Below, in pieces: positions 8,919 through 17,175 of a DNA stretch of 21,990 nt. The notes under the pieces were generated by a model. The model was not told the origin of the DNA. It saw nothing but the letters and a program-made list of their open reading frames with translations, and did no database searches. The position numbers and the translations under genes are program-made. Each line of letters opens with the position of its first letter. The stretch's first letter is position 1. The stretch comes from JAGOEX01 sp964630905 (GTDB lineage Bacteria; UBP6; UBA1177), in NCBI GenBank assembly GCA_964630905.1, contig CAZVWR010000055.1:1-21990 (forward strand), read 5' to 3'.

Positions 8919-8963
8919 TTTATAACCCCACTAAAAAACAATAAAATCGAAAACAGGTTGAAA

Positions 8964-8991
8964 ATTATCCTAAAAAATCAGATTTTATCAA
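8964..8991 (-). promoter_or_regulatory. Sigma70-type promoter for the mosaic lipoprotein gene
   Basis: On the minus strand TTGATA (8986-8991) and GATAAT (8964-8969) are separated by 16 bases, each matching 5 of 6 consensus positions. The predicted start lies about 40 bases upstream of the ATG at 8918. It falls in the 87-base gap after the acyl-CoA dehydrogenase gene, so the lipoprotein has its own transcript. Confidence 0.6.
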
Positions 8992-9005
8992 GAAAAGGAG
9001 AAAAA

Positions 9006-10709
9006 TCAGCCCCTCACAAACGGCTTTTTGAGCGAATCTATTGATTTTCCGTAACTTTTTTCGAGTGATTCTATCATAGAAATGAGATAATTTATTCTGT
9101 TGAAGGATCTTGTTTTGTAGTAATTGAAAAGTTCCTGTTTTTCTTCGTGTTTCTGTGTAACTGGAACAAAGAGCGCCATGCGGTAGAGTATTGATGCGGC
9201 TTCAACAAAATAGTTACCGCAGTAGTCAAGAAGATCTTTGTTCTCATTGACTTTTACAGTTTCAACTGACTTCATCACTTTTTCAACGGCTTCAAGGATA
9301 TTCCTGCTTATTTCAAGGTCTTTTATCTCATCAGCCGCAAGAAGTTCTTTCACCATATCTCTGAAAAGTCCGCTTGTAATTCTCGGCAGTGCGGCAACAA
9401 CCTGAAGCTGTGTCGTCCCTTCATAAATATTGGTGATCCTTGCATCCCTGCTGAGTCTTTCAACCTTGAAATCTTTCATGAAACCGCATCCGCCGTGGAT
9501 CTGAACGGCATCATAAGCAACTTTGTTTGCCATTTCTGTTGCTGTGAACTTTGTAAGAGGCGTAAGAAAATCGGCTTTTGCCGTCCATGATTTAAGCTTA
9601 TCTCTCACACTTTCACCATGTTCCGCTTTCCTTTCATACATATCCATATAATCAACTGATAAAGAAGTATGATAAAGGAGAAGTCTTGTCGTTTCAATTT
9701 CTGCTTTCATATCAATAAGCATCTGATATACCGCGGGAAAATGAACGATCGCTTTGCCAAACTGTTCTCTTTCGTTTGCATATTTGACTGCTTCATCATA
9801 GGCCGACTGAGCAATACCCATGGCCTGAGCCGAAACAGCAAGACGCGCTCCGTTCATTAAGCTCATTACATATTTGATAAGCCCGAACCTTCTTTTGCCG
9901 ACAAGTTCACACTCTCCCATATTGAACTGAAGCTCGCATGTCGGAGAACCATGAATACCGTGCTTATCCTCGATACGCCTGATTATCATGTTGTCGTCAC
10001 GATATCTTTCGTAAAGGAACATCGAAAGTCCGCGACCGTCTTTAGTCCCTTCTTCGCTTCTTGCAAGAACAAGAGAAACATCACCGTTTCCGTTTGTTAT
10101 GAACCTTTTAACTCCGTCAAGATACCACTTTCCGTCCTTTTCTATCGCTTTAAGCATTACCGCCTGAAGATCACTTCCTGCATCAGGTTCAGTCAGAGCC
10201 ATCGAACCGCTTACCTCTCCACTGCAGAACTTCGGCAGAACGCGGTCTTTCTGTTCTTCGTTTCCGAATTTGTAAAGAGTGACAGCGATATCCTGCAAAC
10301 CGACAAGGTTCATAAGACTTGCATCAGCCTGAGAGACCATTTCAACGATTATGTTATTTACAGTCACAGGCATATTGAGTCCGCCGTATTTTCTTGGCAA
10401 AGTTCCACCCATATAGCCTGCTTTGGCAAGAGTCTGCATGTTTTCGTATGTTTCAGGAGCCCACTTCACAACTCCGCCGCAGTACGATGCCCCTTTCTCA
10501 TCAACATGTTCAGCTCTTGGAGCAATGAACTCTTCACAGATATCACCTGCATTTTCAAGAGCGAGCTGATACCACTCCATTGCTTCTTCATAACTTTCCG
10601 GAGCATTATTATCATCGCCTTTAAAATTGTTCTCAAGATCATGAACTATCTCTTTAATATCTACCTGCGACAGATAGAACTTCTTGTTTTCATTGTAGAA
10701 TCCAGACAT
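9006..10709 (-). CDS. Acyl-CoA dehydrogenase, long form with C-terminal extension
   Basis: This 567-residue FAD-dependent acyl-CoA dehydrogenase oxidises acyl-CoA to 2-enoyl-CoA, passing electrons to ETF, or could run in the reductive direction. The family signatures MALTEPDAGSD (170-180) and QIHGGCGFMKDFKVERLSRD (403-422) are present. So is IYEGTTQ with Glu430, the position of the catalytic base in many family members. FAD/substrate-binding segments KRFITNGNGDVSLVLARS (about 201-218) and REQFGKAIVHFPAVYQMLID (about 314-333) fit. About 130 helical residues follow the core; ordinary members are near 380 residues, so this belongs to the long class. It follows etfA with no gap (stop TAG directly followed by ATG) and has the SD GAGGGAGGAAT, so it is the last gene of the etf operon. 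Exact acyl-chain specificity cannot be read. A 4-bp AGCC/GGCT stem plus T-run overlaps the stop (9004-9025) as a weak possible terminator. Confidence 0.93.
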   Translation of the reverse strand: MSGFYNENKKFYLSQVDIKEIVHDLENNFKGDDNNAPESYEEAMEWYQLALENAGDICEEFIAPRAEHVDEKGASYCGGVVKWAPETYENMQTLAKAGYMGGTLPRKYGGLNMPVTVNNIIVEMVSQADASLMNLVGLQDIAVTLYKFGNEEQKDRVLPKFCSGEVSGSMALTEPDAGSDLQAVMLKAIEKDGKWYLDGVKRFITNGNGDVSLVLARSEEGTKDGRGLSMFLYERYRDDNMIIRRIEDKHGIHGSPTCELQFNMGECELVGKRRFGLIKYVMSLMNGARLAVSAQAMGIAQSAYDEAVKYANEREQFGKAIVHFPAVYQMLIDMKAEIETTRLLLYHTSLSVDYMDMYERKAEHGESVRDKLKSWTAKADFLTPLTKFTATEMANKVAYDAVQIHGGCGFMKDFKVERLSRDARITNIYEGTTQLQVVAALPRITSGLFRDMVKELLAADEIKDLEISRNILEAVEKVMKSVETVKVNENKDLLDYCGNYFVEAASILYRMALFVPVTQKHEEKQELFNYYKTRSFNRINYLISMIESLEKSYGKSIDSLKKPFVRG

Positions 10710-11705
10710 CTATTCCTCCCTCAAATATTTTATCATGACAGGGATTATCTCTTTCAGATCTCCGACTATACCCATGTGGGCGATGTTGAATATCGGAGCG
10801 TTCGGATCGGAATTTATGGCGATTATCTTCTTTGACTCCTCCATCCCGGCACGGTGCTGAATTGAACCCGAAATTCCGCATGCGATATAAAGTTTAGGAC
10901 GAACCACTGAACCGGTCTGACCGATCTGGCGCTCCTTTTCTGCAAAACCGAAATCAACAGCCGCTCTGCTTGCTCCCACCTCAGCGTTAAGAACCGCCGC
11001 AAGCTGTTCAAGAAGCCGGAAATTCTCCCTGCATCCGACACCTGCTCCACCGGCAACGATAATATTCGCCTCTCCGAAATTAACTTTGGAAACCTTCGGA
11101 ATTATCTCAAGAAATTCGTTCTTAATCCACTCCATTTTAAATTCGGTCTTAAACTCCTGAAGCTTTGCCGGATTATCAAGCTTAACTTCCGGAAGAAGCA
11201 TGACCCCTTCTCTTACAGTTGCCATCATCGGTCTGTTGAAAGGAGTGATGATAGTTGCAAGAATGTTACCGCCGAAAGCAGGTCTCACCTGATAAAGGAT
11301 CTTTCCGCTTTCCTTATACTCATCAATGTAAAGCTGTGTACAGTCAGCAGTAAGCCCTGTCCTGAGAGTCGAAGCAATGAGAGGAGCGACATCACGGCCA
11401 GTATGGGTCGCACCGAAAAGAACTATGTCGGCATTTTCACTTTTTACCATCTCTGTCAGAATATTTTTCATCGCAATGGACTGAAGATTTTTCAGTTGCG
11501 GATGGTTGAAATAAAGGATTCTGTCCATTCCGTACTTAAAAAGCTCATCATGATCCTGCGGAAGCTTGTCACCTGCAAATATCCCGACAACCTCTCCGTT
11601 AAGGGGCTTGACAAGGGAGTGTGCTTTCCATGTAAGTTCGGCAGTGACATTCCTGAGCATATCTGTATGCGTATTTTTCTCAATGAATACAAGCGCTTTC
11701 ATCAT
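10710..11705 (-). CDS. etfA: Electron transfer flavoprotein, alpha subunit
   Basis: EtfA, 331 residues, pairs with EtfB to carry electrons between the acyl-CoA dehydrogenase and a downstream acceptor or NADH/ferredoxin. The N-terminal domain includes GATHTGRDVAPLIASTLRTG (98-117). The C-terminal FAD domain shows GGAGVG (219-224), GASRAAVDFGF (244-254), QIGQTGSVVRPKLYIACGIS (260-279, the ETF-alpha signature) and IAINSDPNAPIF (295-306). Its start overlaps the etfB stop by four bases (ATGA). A tandem ATG offers two starts, at 11705 and 11702. The SD GAGGTGG lies inside etfB and fits the second ATG slightly better by spacing. Length is normal for the family. Confidence 0.95.
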   Translation of the reverse strand: MMKALVFIEKNTHTDMLRNVTAELTWKAHSLVKPLNGEVVGIFAGDKLPQDHDELFKYGMDRILYFNHPQLKNLQSIAMKNILTEMVKSENADIVLFGATHTGRDVAPLIASTLRTGLTADCTQLYIDEYKESGKILYQVRPAFGGNILATIITPFNRPMMATVREGVMLLPEVKLDNPAKLQEFKTEFKMEWIKNEFLEIIPKVSKVNFGEANIIVAGGAGVGCRENFRLLEQLAAVLNAEVGASRAAVDFGFAEKERQIGQTGSVVRPKLYIACGISGSIQHRAGMEESKKIIAINSDPNAPIFNIAHMGIVGDLKEIIPVMIKYLREE

Positions 11706-12562
11706 TCCACCTCAACATAGTCTTTCATAATGTCACGGATCAGCGACTTTATCCCCTCATTTTCATTGCCGTATATCTTGAGATCTCCGCCGGTAAGGGT
11801 GATACTCTTTATGTTATGAACCTTTGTGGGGCTTCCTTTAAGACCGCACTTTTCGCTTTCGAGCTTAAGATCTTCATTTGTAAGAAGCGGAATCACCTTC
11901 CCCCCATTGTTCATTTTATCCAGTTTGTCGGCAGGGATTGCTGAAGCAATGTCACTTTTAAGATATTTAAGCATTTTTGCCGCATTTGGATATCTCGGAG
12001 TGTTCACCGCAGAAGTAACTGTCATCAGAAGCGGGTATTTGGCTTTTACTATCTCGGTCTGATATTCACCGTCCCTTTCAACAATTGCGTAACTATCTGT
12101 AATCTCTCTTATTCCTGAAACATAAGTGATCTGGTTCATATCAAGCTTTGCCGCAACCTGAGGACCAACCTGCGCAGTGTCACCGTCTATCGCCTGACGA
12201 CCTGCAAGAACTATGTCTGCTCCGCCAAGCATTTTTACCGCCTCGCTCAAAACATAAGAAGTTGCAAGAGTATCAGCACCGGCATACACTCTGTCAGAAA
12301 TGAGATAAACCTTGTCGGCACCCATGAAAAGTGAGTGTTTCAGAACATCCACAGCCTTGGCAGGACCCATTGAAACAACAGTAACTTCACAGTCACCGAG
12401 CTTATCCTTTATCGAAAGCGCAAGTTCAAGCGCATTAAGATCTTCGGGATTGAAAACTGCGGGAAGAACAGCTCTGTTTACCGTTCCGTCATCTTTCATT
12501 GCATTTCCTGTAATGTTTGCAGTGTCAGGCACCTGCTTAGCTAACACCTTGATTTTCAACAT
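11702..12562 (-). CDS. etfB: Electron transfer flavoprotein, beta subunit (bifurcating-type signature)
   Basis: EtfB, 286 residues from the ATG at 12562. I rejected the longer GTG at 12571 because it lies in the strong SD GGAGGTG (12569-12575), six bases before this ATG. Visible family motifs are an N-terminal VLAKQVPD, AGADTLATSY (94-103), GRQAIDGDTAQVGP (121-134) and KAKYPLLMTVTSAVNTPRYP (the ETF-beta signature). Human-type, non-bifurcating EtfB instead has a 'DDD' form at the DGDTAQVGP site, where AMP binds. The DGDTAQVGP plus AGADTxATSY combination is characteristic of clostridial, FAD-binding bifurcating ETFs. First gene of an etfB-etfA-acyl-CoA dehydrogenase operon with its own promoter and operator-like palindrome. 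Confidence 0.94.
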   Translation of the reverse strand: MLKIKVLAKQVPDTANITGNAMKDDGTVNRAVLPAVFNPEDLNALELALSIKDKLGDCEVTVVSMGPAKAVDVLKHSLFMGADKVYLISDRVYAGADTLATSYVLSEAVKMLGGADIVLAGRQAIDGDTAQVGPQVAAKLDMNQITYVSGIREITDSYAIVERDGEYQTEIVKAKYPLLMTVTSAVNTPRYPNAAKMLKYLKSDIASAIPADKLDKMNNGGKVIPLLTNEDLKLESEKCGLKGSPTKVHNIKSITLTGGDLKIYGNENEGIKSLIRDIMKDYVEVE

Positions 12563-12568
12563 GTTTTT

Positions 12569-12575
12569 CACCTCC
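12569..12575 (-). promoter_or_regulatory. Ribosome-binding site that fixes the etfB start
   Basis: GGAGGTG on the minus strand is six bases upstream of the ATG at 12562. The alternative upstream GTG (12571) is part of this sequence, so it cannot be the true start. Confidence 0.85.
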
Positions 12576-12588
12576 GGACAAATATCAA

Positions 12589-12602
12589 ACTGACACGTCA
12601 GT
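12589..12602. promoter_or_regulatory. Perfect 14-base palindrome at the etf promoter start site (candidate operator)
   Basis: ACTGAC-AC-GTCAGT is a perfect 6+2+6 inverted repeat. It begins 3 bases past the -10 box (12606-12611) of the etf operon promoter and spans the likely transcription start, ahead of the SD. Position and symmetry suit a repressor such as a TetR-family acyl-CoA-responsive regulator. No regulator gene lies next to it, so the identity is open. Confidence 0.6.
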
Positions 12603-12605
12603 CTA

Positions 12606-12634
12606 GTAATATCAGAAACTGTTTTTTAAGTCAA
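12606..12634 (-). promoter_or_regulatory. Promoter of the etfB-etfA-acyl-CoA dehydrogenase operon
   Basis: On the minus strand TTGACT (12629-12634) and TATTAC (12606-12611) are spaced 17 bases apart. A TGA just before the -10 makes it an extended -10 promoter (TGATATTAC). The start would fall in or next to the palindrome at 12589-12602. Confidence 0.65.
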
Positions 12635-12693
12635 TTTTTAACTAATCTTGATTTATGAAGCATTGGAATCATAATTTACCGTAATTACTTCTT

Positions 12694-12698
12694 GGAGG
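12694..12698 (+). promoter_or_regulatory. Ribosome-binding site that fixes the toroid membrane protein start
   Basis: GGAGG lies five bases before GTG at 12704 and eleven before GTG at 12710. The in-frame TTG at 12692 overlaps it and so is not the start. Confidence 0.75.
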
Positions 12699-12703
12699 TT
12701 ACT

Positions 12704-14569
12704 GTGTCTGTGTTAAAAAATAACAGCACAAAATATCTTGCCGCATATCTTTTCTTTCTTTCCGTTACAACAGGAAGATTTTTTCTTGAGGCTCATTACG
12801 CTGAATTTGACGATATGAGAAATCTTATTTTCCACCACCATTACTGGTTTTTGTTTGTGCTTATTATTTTTTTTATAAATTTTAAATTTTATCTCGGACT
12901 TCATCCATCGAAGATCTGGTGGATCGCTTTTTTAAGCCCTGTAATCTTCATTCCGCTTATATATCACATGATTTTCAGAAGTGATGAAATCGTACAATTC
13001 AACTATATCAGTGCACTCAATTTTCCTGAATATGTCAAAGACATTCTTACTTTCATGCTCTTTTCCAAAGAGAATAAGCCTGTTGGAATAGAGCTTATAA
13101 TAATCACTTTCTCAATATTTCTGTTCTCATACTTTATTTCAAAAAAACCTCTCCGCAGTTTTTTTTGTGCTGTTTCATGCTATATTTCCCTGATGGTTCT
13201 TGCCGGCACAGTCATAGTTGCTCCTCACGAACCTGATTTCACCCTGTTCTTTGTTGACAGTTCGCTGGAACTCCAGAATTTCATGTCATTTGTATATTTT
13301 CTCGCGTCAACTTCTGCCATAATCTTCCTTTTTTATAAAGAACTGCTTGAATTCTTAAAGGAAAAGAAAATACTTGCCTCCTTTGCTGTTATGTTCCTCT
13401 GTTTTTTTATATGTTTCCAGTTTGCACTCAGCAATCCTGCTCCAGCCGACCGTATTTTAATGGTCTCGCACTCATTTCTTTTCTCAATGTTTCTGTCGGC
13501 TCTTATTTTTGTAAAAAAGAATACACCTCTTAAGTTACTTCTGCTTCTGATATCTCTTATCGCTTCAGGAATTCTTTTCCAACTTTTCACAGCACCGCAG
13601 GAAGAAAAGCTGCCTGAAAAAACCAAAAACGACAACTTCAATTTCAGAATAGAACAGAAGATAGAAAACGGAATAGGAATCCTTTCTTCAATGCAGAAGG
13701 AGAATGGTGAATTCACATCTTTTTCCTGTTCGACTTCAGACAGGGAAGATTGCTCTATTCACACAGGGTCTGTATTTATTTCCACTTTTATTCTGTATTC
13801 ACTTAATTTTGCAAGAAACAACCCTGTTTCTAATAAAATGATTAAGAAAGGAACAGATTTTATCAGGTCACAAAAGCAGGGTGGAGATCTGTGGAGATTC
13901 TGGGGAGACATGATCGACTACGACCTTGATGATATTTCTTGCGCGTCTTTTATTATTGAGCTTAGCGGAGAAAAGCTTTCAAATAGAGAAACCATACTTT
14001 CCAACCGTAATCAGGAAGGTCTTTTCAAAACATGGATCCGTGAGAGTGAAAAAAATGATGTGGACGCCGTTGTAAATGCAAATGTGCTTTTGTATCTTGG
14101 AGAGAACGAAAAGACGATTCCGGCATGCAACGCTTTGGTTGATGCGGTTATTGAAAATAAAGAAGATTCAATGAATTATTACTATCCTGATACTGCTGTT
14201 TTTTATTATACTTTGTCCAGGGCATATTTTGAGAAAAAACTGCGGTGTGTTGAAAAGGGAATACCTTACATCATTAAAAAAGTTGAAAAAAGGCTCGATG
14301 AAATGGATGAGGGAAGTGATATTGCGGCAAAGGTTATGCTTTTAAACACGCTGCTCAACTTTAATAGATTTTCTAACTTGATGGATGTTTCAGCAGAAGT
14401 TCTCTTAAAAACAGATTTTACCGGCATCTCCCTTGCAGAAAAACCTTTTTTTGTTGCTGTAGAACCTCCTGACAAACCTTTCTTCTATTATTTTTCAAAT
14501 GAAATAACTATTGCGTTATCAATTGAATTTCTGCATAGATATTTGGATATTAAAAAGAGAACTTTTTGA
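12704..14569 (+). CDS. Polytopic membrane protein with C-terminal alpha/alpha-toroid-like domain (DxDD motif)
   Basis: The product has 621 residues from GTG 12704. The N-terminal half (about 1-310) holds roughly nine hydrophobic helices, such as YWFLFVLIIFFINF, LIIITFSIFLFSYFI, FAVMFLCFFICFQF and LKLLLLLISLIASGI. After a charged linker, the C-terminal ~300 residues look like a helical repeat (alpha/alpha toroid) of the terpene-cyclase/prenyltransferase type: IENGIGILSSMQKENGEF, FIRSQKQGGDLWRFWGDM, DYDLDDISCASFI (DLDD at 407-410), DVDAVVNANVLLYLGE (452-467) and YYYPDTAVFYYTLSRAY (about 492-508). In class II terpene cyclases DxDD(T) carries the general acid. Here the Thr is Ile, and the fold has no full cyclase length. 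A membrane-anchored polyprenyl/lipid-handling or toroid sensor is possible, but I do not recognise the family. It is divergent from etfB across a gap of about 140 bases. Confidence 0.75.
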   Translation: MSVLKNNSTKYLAAYLFFLSVTTGRFFLEAHYAEFDDMRNLIFHHHYWFLFVLIIFFINFKFYLGLHPSKIWWIAFLSPVIFIPLIYHMIFRSDEIVQFNYISALNFPEYVKDILTFMLFSKENKPVGIELIIITFSIFLFSYFISKKPLRSFFCAVSCYISLMVLAGTVIVAPHEPDFTLFFVDSSLELQNFMSFVYFLASTSAIIFLFYKELLEFLKEKKILASFAVMFLCFFICFQFALSNPAPADRILMVSHSFLFSMFLSALIFVKKNTPLKLLLLLISLIASGILFQLFTAPQEEKLPEKTKNDNFNFRIEQKIENGIGILSSMQKENGEFTSFSCSTSDREDCSIHTGSVFISTFILYSLNFARNNPVSNKMIKKGTDFIRSQKQGGDLWRFWGDMIDYDLDDISCASFIIELSGEKLSNRETILSNRNQEGLFKTWIRESEKNDVDAVVNANVLLYLGENEKTIPACNALVDAVIENKEDSMNYYYPDTAVFYYTLSRAYFEKKLRCVEKGIPYIIKKVEKRLDEMDEGSDIAAKVMLLNTLLNFNRFSNLMDVSAEVLLKTDFTGISLAEKPFFVAVEPPDKPFFYYFSNEITIALSIEFLHRYLDIKKRTF

Positions 14570-14620
14570 TAAGTCTTATAACTTGGATCAATTTAAGGAA
14601 ATCCCGCCTAAGTATTTTTG

Positions 14621-14649
14621 TTTACTTTTGAACTAAAAACATATATAAA
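14621..14649 (+). promoter_or_regulatory. Promoter of the beta-helix lipoprotein/phosphatase/helicase run
   Basis: TTTACT (14621-14626) and TATAAA (14644-14649, 5 of 6) are spaced 17 bases apart in the AT-rich 109-base gap before 14679. The strong SD GGAGGA (14668-14673) follows. Confidence 0.55.
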
Positions 14650-14678
14650 TTTTTGTTTACCATCATTGGAGGAATAAA

Positions 14679-16595
14679 ATGAAAAGTCTTTTTACCGTTG
14701 CGACAATTATCGCACTTGTTTTTTTCTTCGGCTGTTCAGAAAAAAAGAAATCTGAAGCTGATATTGACGGACAGTCGAACGCTGATTCAGATCTGGAGGA
14801 AGACACCGACGAAGTTGAAAAAACAGATGTCGAACCGGATGGACCGGAAATAATCACTGAAAACGAAAATGAACAAACGGATGCAGAACCTGATGAGGAA
14901 GTAAAAGACACCGAAACAACCGATGATATTGTGACAGATAGCGAACCCGACGAAGAAAACGATGAGGATGTCGTTGACCCTCTTCCCTCTGTCATATATG
15001 TCAATGAATCTGCTGAAGGAAGCAAAAACGGAACAAACTGGGAAAATGCTTTCACAGAACTTCAGCCGGCTCTTGATGCGGCTGTTGAAGGTGATCAGAT
15101 ATGGGTTGCCGCCGGCAAATATAAACCCACTTCAGTTCACGGAATTATCACAATGGAAGATGTTTATGATATTGATGAATTCAACAGATATCTGCACTTC
15201 AGGATGAAAAACGGCGTTGAGATCTACGGCGGTTTTGCCGGAACAGAAACGGAACTTTCCCAGAGAGATTTTGAAGCACATGAAACAATTTTAAGCTGTG
15301 ATCTTGGTGAAATTGATGAACAGTATGACAACTGTTTTCACATTTTCTATCATCCTGCCGGACTTGATCTTGATGAAACTGCCGTTCTTGACGGTTTTCT
15401 GATGGAGGGCGGCTATGCTGACGATGTTGAGCCGCACGATGCAGGAAGCGTGATGTATAACGACGGAAGCAGTCCCGTAGTGAAAAATGGATGGATTTAC
15501 TGGAATTACTCATATAAAGGGGCCGTTTTCTATAACAAGGACAGCTCAATTAAAGTAATGGACACTCAGTTTGTCAACAATGAGGCACCTTATTCAAAAG
15601 GCGGTGTTTTTTATAATGAAAACAGCAATATAGAAATATCGGGTTGCGACTTTGCAAACAGCTGGGCTGAAGGCGATAATGATTCCCAAGGTGGCGCAAT
15701 TTACAGCGTCGGCGGAAAAACTGTGATCAGAGACACAATTTTAAAAACAAATTCGGCAAATCTTGGCGGAGCAATATATATCGAATCTGGTGATCTGGAG
15801 ATCTCAGGTTGTAATTTTGAAGAGAACAAAGGGGAATTCGGTGCGGCAATCTATCTCAAATCAGGAAACGGTGTTATTTCAAAAAGCGATTTCAGATTTA
15901 ACGACACATACAGTTACAGTTACGGAGATTCCGACGGCAGAGGCGCTGTTTATATGATCGACTCTGAAGTTAAAGTGACAAATTCTGTCTTTTCCAAGCA
16001 CATTTCAGGATGGGGCGGAGCAATTTACTCAACTTCAGCAACAGACGGCGGGTCAAAGCTCACGATCATCAACTCGGCGTTTTCAGTCAATAAAATGAAT
16101 GAGCAGGGCGGAGCTTTATATCTGAACAAAACAAATACTGACATCGTAAACTCGGTGTTTTTCAAAAATTACTGGGGATACTCCTCAACGGGGACATCGG
16201 GCGGAGCGATTTACAGAGCTAACAACGGTTCACTGACAATAACAAATTCCATATTCAAATCAAATACGGCGGGAACAGGCAAACACATTCACGATGCGGC
16301 AGGCAACGCAACAGTGACATATTCCTGCATTGTTGACACATCCGTTTACCCCGGAACAGGAAACATAAACGATGAACCTTTAATGATTTCACCTGAATAT
16401 AATCCATTGGATTTCGGACTTGAGGCAGGCTCCCCCTGCATTGACACAGGGTCAAACACCCCTTTTGATGCCGGAAATATTGCTGAAGGCATCACGAAAG
16501 ACATGTCAGGCAACGACCGGATAATAAAAGGAAAAGATGCATCACCTTCAGCAATAGTCGATATGGGTGCCGTTGAATTCAAACCTGCTCCGTAA
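14679..16595 (+). CDS. Surface lipoprotein with right-handed beta-helix domain (choice-of-anchor Q type)
   Basis: The product has 638 residues. The signal peptide ends at FFGC, giving the lipidated Cys19. A strongly acidic, disordered Glu/Asp/Thr-rich linker (about 20-102) tethers a parallel beta-helix. The entry segment (about 104-130: VIYVNESAEGSKNGTNWENA, then FTELQPALDAA) is typical of choice-of-anchor Q / pectate-lyase-fold proteins. About nine 'G[GA][AV][IVL][YF]' rungs follow at about 280-515 (GGAIYSVGGK, GGAIYIESGD, GAAIYLKSGN, GGALYLNKTN, GGAIYRANNG). The C-terminus SGNDRIIKG...VDMGAVEFKP is the classic end of this family. It is likely a surface adhesin or polysaccharide-binding or cleaving protein; active-site residues cannot be assigned. 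It stands 12 bases before the phosphatase gene and is probably co-transcribed with it. The acidic tether parallels the barrel and mosaic lipoprotein linkers in this window. Confidence 0.88.
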   Translation: MKSLFTVATIIALVFFFGCSEKKKSEADIDGQSNADSDLEEDTDEVEKTDVEPDGPEIITENENEQTDAEPDEEVKDTETTDDIVTDSEPDEENDEDVVDPLPSVIYVNESAEGSKNGTNWENAFTELQPALDAAVEGDQIWVAAGKYKPTSVHGIITMEDVYDIDEFNRYLHFRMKNGVEIYGGFAGTETELSQRDFEAHETILSCDLGEIDEQYDNCFHIFYHPAGLDLDETAVLDGFLMEGGYADDVEPHDAGSVMYNDGSSPVVKNGWIYWNYSYKGAVFYNKDSSIKVMDTQFVNNEAPYSKGGVFYNENSNIEISGCDFANSWAEGDNDSQGGAIYSVGGKTVIRDTILKTNSANLGGAIYIESGDLEISGCNFEENKGEFGAAIYLKSGNGVISKSDFRFNDTYSYSYGDSDGRGAVYMIDSEVKVTNSVFSKHISGWGGAIYSTSATDGGSKLTIINSAFSVNKMNEQGGALYLNKTNTDIVNSVFFKNYWGYSSTGTSGGAIYRANNGSLTITNSIFKSNTAGTGKHIHDAAGNATVTYSCIVDTSVYPGTGNINDEPLMISPEYNPLDFGLEAGSPCIDTGSNTPFDAGNIAEGITKDMSGNDRIIKGKDASPSAIVDMGAVEFKPAP

Positions 16596-16607
16596 AGGTA
16601 TATCCGC

Positions 16608-17174
16608 ATGCCGACAAAAATTATCAGGAACAGTTACTGGGTTATCCCGGGTGAGATCCTTGCAGGTCCGTTTCCCGGAAGTGATGAAGATTTTTCATAC
16701 AAACTGCGGCTTCGAGCTTTATTTGATGCAGGAATAAGAGCGTTCATAAACCTTCAGACAGAGGGTGAAATGGCTTCAAGCAGTCGTAGTTATAATGAAG
16801 ATTACGGGTCGATATTCAGACATTTTATGCAGCAGAACAATGAAACTGAGATTGAAAGAGGGTGCATCAGGCGGTTTTCCATTCCCGATAGAGATGTGCC
16901 GTCCATTGAATTAATGAAAAAAATCCTTAATGAAATAGATCTGTTAAGATCAAAGAGCATTCCTCTTTACATTCACTGCTGGGGCGGGATCGGAAGAACC
17001 GGAACCGTTGTCGGATGCTGGCTTATGAGACACGGTCTTGCAGAAAAAAGAAATGTCATTGATGAGATCTTCAATTTAAGAAAACTGTATGTCGAAAATT
17101 CCTGCCTTGTGTACCGCTCTCCTGAAACTGAAATCCAGGAACAATTTGTTCTGAACTGGAAAAAAGGTCAATAA
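16608..17174 (+). CDS. Dual-specificity/tyrosine-type protein phosphatase (CX5R)
   Basis: This cytoplasmic 188-residue protein carries the phosphatase P-loop IHCWGGIGRTGT (122-133), with the nucleophile Cys124 and phosphate-binding Arg130. A plausible general acid is Asp94 or Asp96 in SIPDRDVPSI (91-100), before the P-loop as in the DSP/PTP fold. The N-terminal VIPGEILAGPFPGSD and FINLQTEGE match the DSP-like family entry region. No signal peptide or TM segment is visible. The substrate is unknown. It starts 12 bases after the beta-helix lipoprotein gene (SD-like AAAGG) and its stop is two bases before the helicase start, so the three genes are likely one transcript. A phosphoinositide-type or other non-protein substrate is not excluded. 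Confidence 0.88.
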   Translation: MPTKIIRNSYWVIPGEILAGPFPGSDEDFSYKLRLRALFDAGIRAFINLQTEGEMASSSRSYNEDYGSIFRHFMQQNNETEIERGCIRRFSIPDRDVPSIELMKKILNEIDLLRSKSIPLYIHCWGGIGRTGTVVGCWLMRHGLAEKRNVIDEIFNLRKLYVENSCLVYRSPETEIQEQFVLNWKKGQ

Positions 17175-17175
17175 T

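Noticed and set aside
8234..8925. Long open frames on both strands through the Gly-X-Y repeat tract
   Set aside because: They are by-products of the 9-base periodicity. Their translations are low-complexity repeats with no SD, and they lie wholly within the well-supported lipoprotein gene.
14570..14600. Terminator after the toroid membrane protein gene
   Set aside because: Only short 4-5 bp repeats (AAGT/ACTT, ATAAG/CTTAT) with no G-C-rich stem or T-run.
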